DNA of 64,000 nucleotides from Candidatus Segetimicrobium genomatis (GCA_005882275.1 VBAK01000107.1:1-64000); one strand, 5' to 3'. Positions 27,766-37,700 are shown, counted from the first letter of the stretch. Notes: generated from the sequence alone by a model not told the origin. Program-made: numbers and translations.

Positions 27766-27946
27766 TCTCCCAGTTCGCGCCAATCTCCTGGCGGTAGGCA
27801 ACCTCGATGTCACTTTGCAGTAAGGCAAGTTACATGTCACTTAGGCGGAGTAGTCTAGTCCCGAAAGTAAAGGGGTACCAAACCCGCCTGTAGGGATAAT
27901 CCGTAAGGCATCTGCCTGATCGATCAGCGCAAACGGGAGAACAGCC
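27766..27946. other. intergenic stretch with repeats and potential RNA structure
   Basis: ATGTCACTT occurs twice (27806 and 27832), flanking a short imperfect inverted sequence. Downstream, GGCGG (27845) can pair with CCGCC (27880s) around an inner CCC/GGG hairpin. It is AT-richer than the surroundings. The direct repeats could be the remnant of an insertion-sequence end, or the whole could be a structured leader of the di-heme gene. I match it to no known riboswitch. Confidence 0.3.
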
Positions 27947-29239
27947 ATGAAGTATCCGTTCCTTGTGGGTTTACTGGCCCTTGTCACGGCGGCGACGCGG
28001 CTGCCCGAGGCTCCCTCGGCTTTCGACGGCGTGAGCAACGGCCTGGTGGACAGCACGACCCACCAGACCGACCAGTCTAGGTTTGACGAGGTGGAGGGGG
28101 TGGACGATGGGCTCGGCCCTCTCTACAACGCCCAATCCTGCCGCGAGTGCCACCAGAACCCGGTCTCGGGGGCGACCAGCCAGATCACGGAGTTGCGGGT
28201 CGGCCACCGCGCCGGCGGTCGGTTCGAGAATCCCTCGATCCCCATTGCGCGCGGAACCGTGGTCATCGCCGGCCGCTCGCTCGTGAACGACCGCGCCATC
28301 TGCCCCAGCGCCCAGTTTTCGAACACGGAGATTCAGGAACGCGTGCCGCTGACGGAAACCATTATGACGACGCGGGTCTCGCTCGGCCTCCTGGGTGACG
28401 GCTTCGTCGAGGCGGTGGCGGACGAGACGCTCATCAACGTGGCGCGCAGGCAGCCCGCCCAGAGCGGCGGGAAGATCCGGGGGCAGGCGCTCTACGTCCC
28501 CGTCGTTGAGGCCCCCGGGGAGACGAGGATCGGGCGGTTCGGCTGGAAGGACCAGCACGCCAGCCTGCTGTCGTTTTCCGCCGACGCCTACCTGAACGAA
28601 ATGGGCATCACCAGCCGGCTGCAGCCGGACGAGGTGACGGCGCTCTGCAATACCGCGCAGGAGCCGAACAACCGGCCGGAATCGGACGGACTCGAGGACA
28701 TCGACCACTTCACCCGCTTCATCCGGGCCGCGAAGGCTCCCCCCCGCGACGCGGTGCTCGCGGAGACGGCGAGCGCCATGCGCGGATCCCAGATCTTCGA
28801 CGCCGTCGGCTGCGCCATCTGTCACGTCCGAACCCTGACCACCGCGCCGGCGGGCACGAAGATCAACGGGGGGATGTTTACGATTCCCGCGGCCCTGGGG
28901 GGAAAGGCCTTCCATCCCTTCAGCGATTACCTGCTGCACAACGTGGGCACCGGCGACGGCATCGTCCAGTCCTTCCAGGAGCACTACGGTCGCAGAGCGT
29001 ACAGCGTCGGTTGGAGAAATCTGTCGGCGGGTGATTTCTACAACACCGCGGACAAGATCCGGACCGCGCCCCTGTGGGGCGTCCGGATGCAGACCAGGCT
29101 GATGCACGATGGGCTGTCGCTGACGTTCCGCGATGCGATCCTGCGCCACCGGCGCGAGGCCAACGATGTCACGCTGCGCTTTGAAAACCTCTCCTCCGGT
29201 CAGCAGGAAGAACTCTTTCAGTTCCTGAGATCTCTGTAG
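27947..29239 (+). CDS. di-heme oxidoreductase family cytochrome c, paralog 1
   Basis: Exported c-type cytochrome of the di-heme oxidoreductase (DUF1111, cytochrome c peroxidase/MauG-related) family; 430 residues. A signal peptide (MKYPFLVGLLALVTAA) is followed by two heme-binding CxxCH motifs: CRECH near residue 65 and CAICH near residue 289. The C-terminal half carries HNVGTGDG and a met-rich LWGVRMQTRLMHDG block that supplies axial ligands. The ATG at 27947 is preceded by GGGAGAA. A close paralog follows in tandem, 123 bases downstream. The substrate is unknown. Confidence 0.88.
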   Translation: MKYPFLVGLLALVTAATRLPEAPSAFDGVSNGLVDSTTHQTDQSRFDEVEGVDDGLGPLYNAQSCRECHQNPVSGATSQITELRVGHRAGGRFENPSIPIARGTVVIAGRSLVNDRAICPSAQFSNTEIQERVPLTETIMTTRVSLGLLGDGFVEAVADETLINVARRQPAQSGGKIRGQALYVPVVEAPGETRIGRFGWKDQHASLLSFSADAYLNEMGITSRLQPDEVTALCNTAQEPNNRPESDGLEDIDHFTRFIRAAKAPPRDAVLAETASAMRGSQIFDAVGCAICHVRTLTTAPAGTKINGGMFTIPAALGGKAFHPFSDYLLHNVGTGDGIVQSFQEHYGRRAYSVGWRNLSAGDFYNTADKIRTAPLWGVRMQTRLMHDGLSLTFRDAILRHRREANDVTLRFENLSSGQQEELFQFLRSL

Positions 29240-29362
29240 CGGGGACGCGGGGCACGACATCGCGCCGGCGCCGGAGTTTGGGCCGCCGGGGAGAGGGGCA
29301 TACTCCACAATAGCAGCAAGATGCCATAGGGGCTCGCCGGGTGGCGGGAACGGAGAGATCCC

Positions 29363-30664
29363 GTGAGGTACGCGGCTGTCGTGGGGCTGGTGGGCATCGT
29401 GGCTGCGGCCGTGGCCGCGCCGCCGCCGGAGGCGCCCTCGGGGTTCGACAACAAGAGCAACGGCATGGTGGACGAGGCGATCCACCAGGCGGACCTGAAG
29501 ACGTTCGACGAGGTCGAGGCGTTGGACGACGGGCTGGGCCCCCTCTACAACGCTCAATCCTGCCGCGAGTGCCACCAGTCCCCGGTGTCCGGGGCGACCA
29601 GCCAGGTCACAGAATTGCGCGTGGGCCATCGCGGTCCCGATGGGCGGTTCCAGGAGCCGAGGATTCCCATTGCGCGCGGAACCGTGATCATCGCCGGCCG
29701 CACGCTCGTGAACGACCGCGCCGTCTGTCCCAACGGCCAGTTCCCGGACACGGAGATTCAGGAGCGCGTGCCCCTGACGGAAACCATCCGCACGACCCGG
29801 GTCTCGCTCAACCTCCTTGGCGACGGGTTTGTGGAAGCGGTGGCGGACCGGACGCTGATCGAGCTGGCGGGCCGGCAGCCGGGCGAGAGCCGCGGCAGGA
29901 TTCACGGGCACGCGATCTTTGTCCCCATCCTGGAGGCCCCGGGGCGGACGGGGATCGGGCGGTTCGGCTGGAAGGATCAACAGGCCAGCCTGCTCTCGTT
30001 TTCCGGCGACGCCTATCTGAACGAGATGGGCATCACGAGCCGGCTGTTCCCGGATGAGGTGACCGCGCTCTGCAACACCGCGCAGGAGCCGAACAACCGG
30101 CCGGGCTCGGACGGGCTCGAGGACATCGACCATTTTACGCGCTTCATGCGGGCCGCCAAGGCTCCGCCCCGCGACGCGGTGCTCGCGGCCACGCCCAGCG
30201 CCGTGCGCGGGTCCCAGGTCTTTGACTCGATCGGGTGCGCGATCTGCCACGTCCGATCCCTGACCACCGCGCCGGCGGGCACGAAGATCAACGGGGGGAC
30301 GTTCACGATCCCGGCGGTCCTCGGCGGGAAGACCTTCCACCCCTTCAGCGATTTCCTGCTCCACGACGTGGGGACGGGAGACGGCATCGTGATTGCCGCC
30401 CAGGAGCACTACGGGCCAAAGATGCGCACGATCAGCTGGAAGAACCTCTCGATCCAGGACCTCCAGGACACGGCGAACCGCATCCGGACCGCGCCGTTGT
30501 GGGGGGTTCGGATGCAGACCAGGCTCATGCACGACGGCGCGTCGCTCACCTTCCGCGACGCCATTCTCCGGCACAAGGGCGAGGCCGGCGAGGTCACGGA
30601 GCGCTACCAGAGGCTCTCCCACCAACAAAAGGAAGACCTCTTCCAGTTCTTGAGTTCCCTGTAG
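29363..30664 (+). CDS. di-heme oxidoreductase family cytochrome c, paralog 2
   Basis: Tandem paralog of the preceding gene, 433 residues and similar end to end, with the same signal peptide type (MRYAAVVGLVGIVAAAVA) and heme motifs CRECH and CAICH. The second copy has HDVGTGDG where the first has HNVGTGDG. The GTG start at 29363 follows GGAGAGAT. The duplication is old enough that the two differ throughout, including the segment after the second heme. They may form a heterodimer or act on different partners. No cytochrome maturation gene lies in the window. Confidence 0.88.
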   Translation: MRYAAVVGLVGIVAAAVAAPPPEAPSGFDNKSNGMVDEAIHQADLKTFDEVEALDDGLGPLYNAQSCRECHQSPVSGATSQVTELRVGHRGPDGRFQEPRIPIARGTVIIAGRTLVNDRAVCPNGQFPDTEIQERVPLTETIRTTRVSLNLLGDGFVEAVADRTLIELAGRQPGESRGRIHGHAIFVPILEAPGRTGIGRFGWKDQQASLLSFSGDAYLNEMGITSRLFPDEVTALCNTAQEPNNRPGSDGLEDIDHFTRFMRAAKAPPRDAVLAATPSAVRGSQVFDSIGCAICHVRSLTTAPAGTKINGGTFTIPAVLGGKTFHPFSDFLLHDVGTGDGIVIAAQEHYGPKMRTISWKNLSIQDLQDTANRIRTAPLWGVRMQTRLMHDGASLTFRDAILRHKGEAGEVTERYQRLSHQQKEDLFQFLSSL

Positions 30665-30831
30665 CGCCCGCGGGCTCTTCGCGCGGCCCTCCCGGCTCAG
30701 GGCGCGTCGGCCTTCCCTCGCGCCGATCCGGCCGCGCCGGGACCGCCCCCGCCGGGCCGTGCGCCAGGCAGGATCGGGAGCGGGACACCATCGAAGACAC
30801 CCCGCACATATCGATACCGCGGAGGATTCCC

Positions 30832-31260
30832 GTGGCTGAACACAACATGGTCGACACGGTCCGGACCCGCTCGATCGGCCTGCCGGGGCGCGCGCTCAAC
30901 AGCGCGCGCACACACCACTTTGTCCTCGACTCCTCATCGGGCCCCAGCGAGGCCTTGACCAACAGCGAGGCGTTCCTGGCCGGGATCTCCTCCTGCGGCG
31001 TGACGCTGATCGAGAAGTACGCGAAGGAAGCCGGGATGCCGCTGACCGGGATGGAGATCACGATCACGGGCACCCGCGCGGCCAATCCGGCCCGATTCCA
31101 GGCCATCGCGATGCGCTTCGAGATCCACGGCGTGGACAAGGCGGCGGCCGACCGGCTCGTCGAGGTCTGGCAGGCGCGCTGACCCCTCTACCGGACGGTC
31201 GCGGTCGCGACCGAGGTGAAGCTCGAAGTCGTGGCGCGGCCGCGGCCCGCGGCGGTCTGA
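30832..31260 (+). CDS. OsmC-family protein, candidate selenoprotein (in-frame TGA)
   Basis: OsmC/Ohr-like thiol peroxidase family. The GTG at 30832 follows GGAGGATTCCC. Reading gives 116 residues to a TGA at 31180, with the first redox cysteine in AGISSCGVTLIEK (Cys55). In the same frame after the TGA comes PLYRTVAVATEVKLEVVARP and a normal stop at 31258. In family members the position before PLYRT or PVxRT is the second redox cysteine, so the TGA stands exactly at that cysteine. A 7-bp GC hairpin follows at the distance of a bacterial SECIS element. I therefore annotate through the TGA as Sec117, 142 residues in all, the normal OsmC length. A nonsense mutation or sequencing error is the alternative. 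Confidence 0.72.
31196..31213 (+). promoter_or_regulatory. bSECIS-like hairpin for selenocysteine insertion
   Basis: CGGTCGC (31196-31202) pairs perfectly with GCGACCG (31207-31213) around the loop GGTC. The loop starts 21 bases after the TGA, within the 16-37 range of bacterial SECIS elements. Its GGTC resembles the GGUC in the E. coli fdhF apical loop that SelB recognises. GC-rich DNA forms such hairpins by chance, so this is support rather than proof. Confidence 0.55.
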
Positions 31261-31308
31261 TGGCGCGACGCGCCGGACCCGGCGTGTCCCCGATCAGAGG
31301 GAGGAGCG

Positions 31309-32478
31309 ATGAAGCCTGAGACGAGGCTGGTGCATGCCGGCCGGGATCCCGGGAAGAACTTCGGCGTGGTGAACCCCCCCGTGTACCGCGCCTCGACGAT
31401 CCTGTTCCCGACGACCGCGGAGTTCGAGCGCCGGCGCGAGCGCAAGTACACGGGCTTCTACTACGGCACCCACGGCACCCCGACCACGTTCGCGCTGGCG
31501 GAGGCCGTCGCGGAGCTCTCGGGCGGCCATCGCTCGCTCATCACCTCCTCGGGGCTCTCGGCCATTACCCAGGCGCTGACGGCGTTCCTGCGCCAGGGCG
31601 ATCACCTCCTGGTGGCCGACACGGTGTACGAGCCGACACGAACCTTCTGCACGTCGGTGCTGGCCCGGTTCGGGGTCGAGGTGACCTTCTACGACCCGCA
31701 TGCCGGGGCGGAGATCGGCGCGCTGATGCGGCCCCGGACGCGGGTGGTCTACGCGGAGTCGCCGGGGTCCCAGACGTTCGAAGTGCAGGACGTGCCCGCG
31801 ATCGCCCGGGCGGCGCACGAACGCGGCGCGGTGGTGCTGTTCGACAATACCTGGGCGACGCCGCTGAACTTCCGGTCGTTCGAACACGGCGTGGATGTGG
31901 AGATCCAGGCGGCGACCAAGTACCTCGCCGGCCACTCGGACCTCCTCCTCGGCGTGATCACGGCGCGCACCGAGGAGCACTTCCGCACGGTCAAAGACGG
32001 TCTCGGCGATTTCGGCGACTGCGTCGCTCCGGACCTCTGCTACGAAACGCTGCGGGGACTGCGCACGCTGGCGGTGCGCCTCCGCCGCCACGAGCGCTCG
32101 GCGCTCGAGGTGGCCCACTGGCTGGCGCGGCGCCCCGAGGTCGCCCGGGTCCTCCACCCGGCCCTGCCGGAGACCCCCGGCCACGCGCTGTGGAAGCGGG
32201 ATTTCCTGGGCGCCTCCAGCCTGTTTGGGGTGCTCCTGCGCACGGCGTCCACCGGCGCCGTCGCCGCGATGCTCGACGGGCTCCGCCTCTTCAAGATTGG
32301 CGCCAGCTTCGGGGGATTCGAGAGCCTCATTATTCCCACATCGCCCGCCGCGAACCGGACCGCCCGTCCCTGGAGGGAACCGGGGCTGCTCCTGCGGCTG
32401 CACGTGGGGCTCGAAGCGGCCGAGGACCTGATCGCGGATCTGGAGGCCGGGTTCGACCGCCTCAGCGCGGCCTCGTAA
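31309..32478 (+). CDS. metC: cystathionine beta-lyase (Cys/Met metabolism PLP enzyme)
   Basis: PLP-dependent gamma-family enzyme of 389 residues that would cleave cystathionine to homocysteine, pyruvate and ammonia. It shows the N-terminal TRLVHAGRDP...NPPVYRASTILFP typical of MetC, the PLP-contact segment YAESPGSQTFEVQDV, DNTWATP, and the Schiff-base lysine in QAATKYLAGHSDLLLG. RBS is AGGGAGGAG. A split from cystathionine gamma-lyase or synthase rests on overall resemblance. It is 48 bases after the OsmC-like gene. Confidence 0.88.
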   Translation: MKPETRLVHAGRDPGKNFGVVNPPVYRASTILFPTTAEFERRRERKYTGFYYGTHGTPTTFALAEAVAELSGGHRSLITSSGLSAITQALTAFLRQGDHLLVADTVYEPTRTFCTSVLARFGVEVTFYDPHAGAEIGALMRPRTRVVYAESPGSQTFEVQDVPAIARAAHERGAVVLFDNTWATPLNFRSFEHGVDVEIQAATKYLAGHSDLLLGVITARTEEHFRTVKDGLGDFGDCVAPDLCYETLRGLRTLAVRLRRHERSALEVAHWLARRPEVARVLHPALPETPGHALWKRDFLGASSLFGVLLRTASTGAVAAMLDGLRLFKIGASFGGFESLIIPTSPAANRTARPWREPGLLLRLHVGLEAAEDLIADLEAGFDRLSAAS

Positions 32479-32551
32479 CCTCGTTTTCCAACTACCCACC
32501 AATTCACTCGGGCGGTAGTAGCTTCGGCCGCTATTTTGGCCGTACATCATA

Positions 32552-32572
32552 TTATTTAACGGCGTTAAATAA
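32552..32572 (+). promoter_or_regulatory. palindromic operator upstream of tetR
   Basis: TTATTTAAC (32552-32560) and GTTAAATAA (32564-32572) are perfect inverted arms around GGC. The site lies 3 bases upstream of the -35 box of the tetR promoter in an AT-rich gap. It is probably the binding site of the TetR-family protein itself, giving autoregulation of regulator and efflux genes. Confidence 0.6.
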
Positions 32573-32575
32573 CCA

Positions 32576-32604
32576 TTGACAAGTTAATTGAATCATGTTA
32601 GGAT
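32576..32604 (+). promoter_or_regulatory. promoter of the tetR-RND efflux transcript
   Basis: TTGACA (32576-32581), 17 bases, then TAGGAT (32599-32604), with TGT directly before the -10 box. Transcription would start about 32611, leaving a 100-base leader before the tetR ATG. The leader contains a small C/G hairpin (CCCCCTCCGGGGG). Confidence 0.7.
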
Positions 32605-32710
32605 TTCGTACATTCGACGACTAACCAGAGACGCCTAGCAGAGGTTGCCCCCCTCCGGGGGCTCCAAACCGGGATGGGGCAAACGACACACAGAGGTTGG
32701 TGGCAAAGGG

Positions 32711-33334
32711 ATGGGGGTCAAAGAACGGCGGGATCGGGAGCGGCTGGAGATGCGGCAGTCCATCCTCGACTCGGCCCGCGCGATCGCGGCCAAGGAGGGG
32801 TGGCAGGCCGTCACGATCCGGAGGGTGGCCGAGAAGATCGAATACAGCCCTCCGGCCATTTACGAGTACTTCGAGAGCAAGGAAGCGCTGATGGAAGAGG
32901 AGGCCCGCGAGGCCTTCGAGATCTTCCTGGCCGACCTGATCGCCGCGCGCGATGCGCACACAGACCCGCGCGAACGCCTGCGGGCGATGGGGGACGCCTA
33001 CTGGAACTTCGTCTGGAAGCATCCCGAACTGTATCAGGTCATCTCGGGCCTGGGCGGGGTCAACCTCTGCGGGCCCGGCCACGAGCATCCGCACTCCGAG
33101 GGCCAGCAGGTCTTCGAGACCTTTCGTGACGTGCTTCAGGCGAATCTGCCGCCGGGCGGGCGGACCGCGGAGGAGGTCGAGGGCAAAGTGACGATCCTCT
33201 GGAGCCTGTTCCACGGGTTCATCGCCCTGCTCATGACCGGGCGGATTCCCATGGAGAAGCGCGACCGAGCGAGGGCGCTGGCGGGCCAGGCGGTTGAGGA
33301 TCTCCTGACCACTTGGTCGGGACGGCAGGCCTGA
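32711..33334 (+). CDS. TetR-family transcriptional regulator
   Basis: A 207-residue repressor. The N-terminal helix-turn-helix is clear: SILDSARAIAAKEGWQAVTI, RRVAEKIEYSPPAIYEYFESKEALM. The helical C-terminal ligand domain is of the WHG/TetR_C type (AYWNFVWKHPELYQVI). The ATG at 32711 directly follows AAAGGG. It is the first gene of a cluster with a membrane-fusion protein, an RND pump and TolC, so it most likely controls their expression through the palindrome at 32552. Confidence 0.88.
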   Translation: MGVKERRDRERLEMRQSILDSARAIAAKEGWQAVTIRRVAEKIEYSPPAIYEYFESKEALMEEEAREAFEIFLADLIAARDAHTDPRERLRAMGDAYWNFVWKHPELYQVISGLGGVNLCGPGHEHPHSEGQQVFETFRDVLQANLPPGGRTAEEVEGKVTILWSLFHGFIALLMTGRIPMEKRDRARALAGQAVEDLLTTWSGRQA

Positions 33335-33386
33335 CCGGCCGGCGCCTGCGATGCGCTGGGGCAACACAGTCAGGGGGAGGTTCCAC

Positions 33387-34703
33387 ATGGAGCGGCTCGT
33401 CGTTGTGGGGATGGTCATGCTGGCCTTGGCGGGGGGGACGTTCATCGGACGGTCGAAGGGGCGGCCGGCGCCGCCCGCCGCCCAACCGGCGGCGGTGATG
33501 AGCCAGGCTCCCGCGTCCGTGGTGATCGGCGCGGCGCGCCGGATCGACGCGGTGACCCGGGTCCTGGCCTCGGGGTCCGTGACGAGCATTCGCGATTCGA
33601 AGATCGGGTCCAGGCTCTCCGGCCGGGTGGCGGCGGTCCTGGTGGAAGAGGGGCAGCGCGTCGCGGCCGGCACGCCGCTCCTGCGGCTCGACACCTCCGA
33701 CCTTGAGGCGCAGGAGGCTCAGGCCGAGGCCAACGTGGCGGGCGCCCGCGCGCGGCTGGACGAGGTCTTGGCGGGACAGAGGCCCCAGGAACGGCAGCAG
33801 GTCACGAATGCGGTCTCGCAGGCGGAGGCTGCGCTTCATTCCGCCCAGGCGTCGCTGGACCTTGCCCAGGCCAACGTGCAGCGGATGCGCTCCTTGAAGA
33901 CCCAGGGGGCGGTCTCCCAGCAGGATCTCGACTCCGCCGAAACCCAGGCCCGCGTCGCGCAGGCCCAGGTCGTCCAGGCGCAGGCCGCCTACGACTCCGC
34001 CAAGCAGAACTGGAACATCATGACCGTCGGCGCCCGGCAGGAAGACATCCAGCAGGCGCGCGCCCAGCTGGCCCAGGCGGAGGCCGGGCTGGCGATGGTC
34101 CGCGAGCAGCTGCGCGAGTCCACCATCTCTGCCCCGTTCGACGGAACGATCACCCGGCGGAACGTCGAGCCCGGCGAGGTCGTGTCGTCGGCCGGCGGCG
34201 CAAGCCAGAGCCCGCTGTTCGTGCTCAGTCAGGTGGCGGACGTCTACGTCGAATTCATCGTGCCCGCGCAGCACCGGTCCGAGCTGCAGCAGGGGCAGGC
34301 GGCGCAGATGGCCGTGGACGGTCTTCCCGGAAGGGTGTTCGACGGGCGCGTCGAGGAGATCCGGCCGGCGGCCGACGTGGCCAGCCGGACGTTCGGCGTG
34401 AAGATCCGGGTCCCCAACCCCCAGGGAATCCTCCGGCCCGGCATGTTCGCCCGCGGCGCCATCGTCGTGGGTGTGCGCCACGCGGTCTTGAGCATTCCGG
34501 AGCAGGCCGTGGTGACGGCGACCTCGGGCCCGATCGTCTACGTCGCGCGCGAGGGCCGGGCGATCCGGCAGAGCGTGACACTCGGTGAGCATCACGAGGG
34601 GTCGGTCGAGGTGACGTCGGGCCTCGCCGAGGGGGACACCGTGGTCATCGAGGGCCAGGACGGGCTCACCGACAACCAGCCGATCACCCCGCGCACCCCG
34701 TAG
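33387..34703 (+). CDS. RND efflux periplasmic adaptor (membrane-fusion protein)
   Basis: HlyD/AcrA-type adaptor linking the inner membrane pump to the outer membrane channel. 438 residues from ATG 33387, which has GGGGGAGG at ideal distance (ATG 33351 is possible). An N-terminal signal anchor is followed by the half-lipoyl GRVAAVLVEEGQRVAAGTPLL, a long alpha-helical coiled-coil hairpin rich in Gln/Ala, the second lipoyl half (ISAPFDGTITRRNVEPGEVV), a beta-barrel and a membrane-proximal domain. The neighbours complete a tripartite pump. Confidence 0.93.
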   Translation: MERLVVVGMVMLALAGGTFIGRSKGRPAPPAAQPAAVMSQAPASVVIGAARRIDAVTRVLASGSVTSIRDSKIGSRLSGRVAAVLVEEGQRVAAGTPLLRLDTSDLEAQEAQAEANVAGARARLDEVLAGQRPQERQQVTNAVSQAEAALHSAQASLDLAQANVQRMRSLKTQGAVSQQDLDSAETQARVAQAQVVQAQAAYDSAKQNWNIMTVGARQEDIQQARAQLAQAEAGLAMVREQLRESTISAPFDGTITRRNVEPGEVVSSAGGASQSPLFVLSQVADVYVEFIVPAQHRSELQQGQAAQMAVDGLPGRVFDGRVEEIRPAADVASRTFGVKIRVPNPQGILRPGMFARGAIVVGVRHAVLSIPEQAVVTATSGPIVYVAREGRAIRQSVTLGEHHEGSVEVTSGLAEGDTVVIEGQDGLTDNQPITPRTP

Positions 34704-34739
34704 CGCTGCGCCACCCGGAGTTTTCGAGGAGGAACACTC

Positions 34740-37700
34740 ATGCAGGGGCTCGCAGGTCTATCGATTCGCCGTCCCGTTCTCGCCTCGGTGATTGTCCTGG
34801 CGATGGTGTTCATGGGCGTCTTCTCCTACGCCAAGCTGAACATCGAGCGCTGGCCCAACATCGATATCCCCATCATCGTGGTCACGGTGACCGATCCCGG
34901 CGCCTCGCCGGAAGAGATCGAAAGCGACGTGACCAACAAGATCGAGGACGCGGTCAACTCGGTCAGCGGGATCGACCATCTCCAGTCGACGTCGGCCGAG
35001 AGCGTGTCGATCGTGATGGTGCAGTTCGTCCTCGAGAAAAACATCGACGTCGCGGCGCAGGAGATCCAGAACAAGATCAACGCCATTCCGGATCTCCCCG
35101 CGGGGGTCGATCCGCCGACCGTGTCCAAGATCGACCCGAGCGCGTTCCCGGTGATGACGCTCGCGCTGTCGGCGAACCGCCCGGTGCGGGACATCTCCGA
35201 GTTCGCGGACAAGGTGCTGCGGCCCCAGCTGGAGAGCACCCTCGGCGTTGGGCAGGTCACCCTCATCGGCGGCCAGCCGCGGCAGATCAACGTCTGGGTC
35301 GACCCGGACCTCCTGGCGTCCTACGGGCTGCCGGTGACGTCGGTGCTGCACGCGGTGCAGAACCAGAACGTGCAGTTGCCCGCCGGTCACGTGGACCAGG
35401 GCAACACGCAGGTCACCCTCCGGGCGCTCAGCCGGATCACCTCGCCCCAGGAACTGGCGAACGTGGGGCTGGCGACGCGCAACGGCCAGCCGGTCAGGGT
35501 CGGGGACGTGGCGCGCATCGAGGACGGCGCGGCGGAGCCCGTCACCACCGCGAACGTCAACGGGACGCCGGCCGTGCTGCTGTCCATCCAGAAACAGTCC
35601 GGCACCAACGCCCTCAACGTCGTGCACGCCCTCAAGGAGCGCCTGCGGGCGATCCAGCCCGTCCTCACCCCCGGCTACACCCTCCGGATCGTGCGCGACC
35701 AGTCCGTGTTCGTGGAAGCCTCCACCCACGCCGTGCAGGAACACCTGGTCATCGGCTCCATCCTGGCCGCGCTGGTGGTGCTGGTCTTCCTGTGGAACTG
35801 GCGCTCCACGCTCATCGCCGCCCTGGCGATCCCGACGTCGATCATCGCCACCTTTACGCTGATCGCCGCGCTCGGCCTGACGCTGAACACGATCACCCTG
35901 CTGGCGCTCGCCCTGGTGGTGGGGATCGTCATCGACGACGCCATCGTGGTGCTGGAGAACATCTACCGCCTGCTGAAAGAGAAGGGGATGCCGCCCGTTC
36001 AGGCGGCGATCGAGGGGACGCGGGAGATCGGCCCCGCGGTGACGGCGACGACCATCAGCCTGATCGCCGTGTTCCTGCCCCTCGCATTCATGAGCGGGAT
36101 CGTCGGCCGGTTCATGAGGAGCTTTGGCTGGACGATGGCGTTCGCGATCGGGGTCTCGCTCATCGTGAGCTTCACGCTCACGCCCTCGCTGTCGGCGCGC
36201 TGGCTGGGCGGGGGGAAGCGCAGGCCGGCCGGCGCTCCCGGGGATCCCCTCGAGATCGAGAACGGCGAGGCGGTGAATCGGGGGCCCGATGGGGAGCAGC
36301 ACCGCGGCCGGGTGTACAGCGCGCTGGACCACGGCTACCGCTGGCTCCTCGAGCACGCGCTGCGGCGGCGGTGGGCCGTCGTCGTCCTGACGCTGCTGGT
36401 GCTGTTCAGCATCGGGCCGATCGGGGCCGCGGTCAACAAGAACTTTCTGCCGGAAGACGACCAGTCGCAGCTGGAAGTGGTCGTGCGGGCGCCGGAGGGA
36501 TGGACGCTTCAGGCCACCGACCGCTTCGCCACGCAGATGGCGGCGGAGATCCGGCAGCTCCCGGGGATGGACTACACCATCGTCACGGCCGGCGACGACC
36601 CGCAGCATACCCCGAACCGTTTCACGATCTTCGCGAAGATGGTCGATCTGGACAAGCGCTCGATCAGCCAGCAGGCCATGTACGGCAGGGTCCGTGACCT
36701 GATCCAGTCGCGCCACGGGTACCTGGGCCTGCAGGTTCAGGTCGAGGCGGTCTCGGAGTTCGGCGGCAGCGGCGGGTTCCAGCCGGTCGACTACGTCGTG
36801 AGCGGCCCCGATCTCGGGGTGTTGACCCGCGTCGGCGATCAGGGGATCCAGATCCTGCGCTCCATCCCCGGGGTCGTGGACCCCCGCTCGTCTCTGATCA
36901 GCGGCGCCCCGCAGCTGGGGGTGCAGGTGGACCGCGCCCGCGCCGCCGACCTGGGCGTCAACGCGGTCGACGCCGCCAACGCCCTCTACATGCTCGTCCA
37001 GGGCGTCGAGGTCAAGACCGCCAAGTACACCGAAGCCGGTCAGCAGTACAAGATCGTCATCCGCGCCGACAAGCAGCACCGGTCCGACCAGGACCTGCTG
37101 GCGCAGCTGCCCGTCTCCTCCCCCAGCCAGGGGGTCGTGGCCCTCGAGCAGGTCGTGAGCACGGCCCGCGGGGTGGGCCCGAGCGAGATCAGCCACTTCA
37201 ACCGGCGCCGCCAGGTCGAGCTGACCGCGAACCTCCTGCCGACCGCGTCGCAGCAGGCGGTGCTGCAGCAGCTCGACAAGAAGATCCGCTCGCTCGGCCT
37301 GGGGCCGCAGTACGACATGACGTTCACCGGCCAGGCCATCGAGCAGGGCAGGCAGGCGGCGGCGTTCATGCAGTCGTTCATGCTGTCGTTCCTGTTCATG
37401 TACCTGGTGCTGGCGGCGCAGTTCGAGTCGTGGCTCCACCCGGTGACGATCCTGCTCTCGCTGCCGCTCACCGTGCCGTTCGCGCTGCTCTCGATCCTGT
37501 TCCTGCACGGGTCGCTGAACATTCTGTCCCAGTTGGGAATACTCGTCCTCTTCGGCGTCGTCAAGAAGAATGCCATCCTTCAGATCGACCGGGCCAACCA
37601 CCTGCGGGTGCTGGGCCTCGACCGCAACGCGGCCATCGTCCAGGCCAGCCGGGACCGGCTGCGGCCGATCCTGATGACCACGATCGCCTTCGTGGCGGGG

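Noticed and set aside
27971-30628. An 885-codon frame antisense to both di-heme genes
   Set aside because: It mirrors the sense genes, including their duplication, and shows no protein family.
30832-31182. Treating the OsmC-like gene as simply truncated
   Set aside because: The frame continues past the TGA with the conserved C-terminal block and a normal stop, so truncation explains less than recoding; kept as the alternative.
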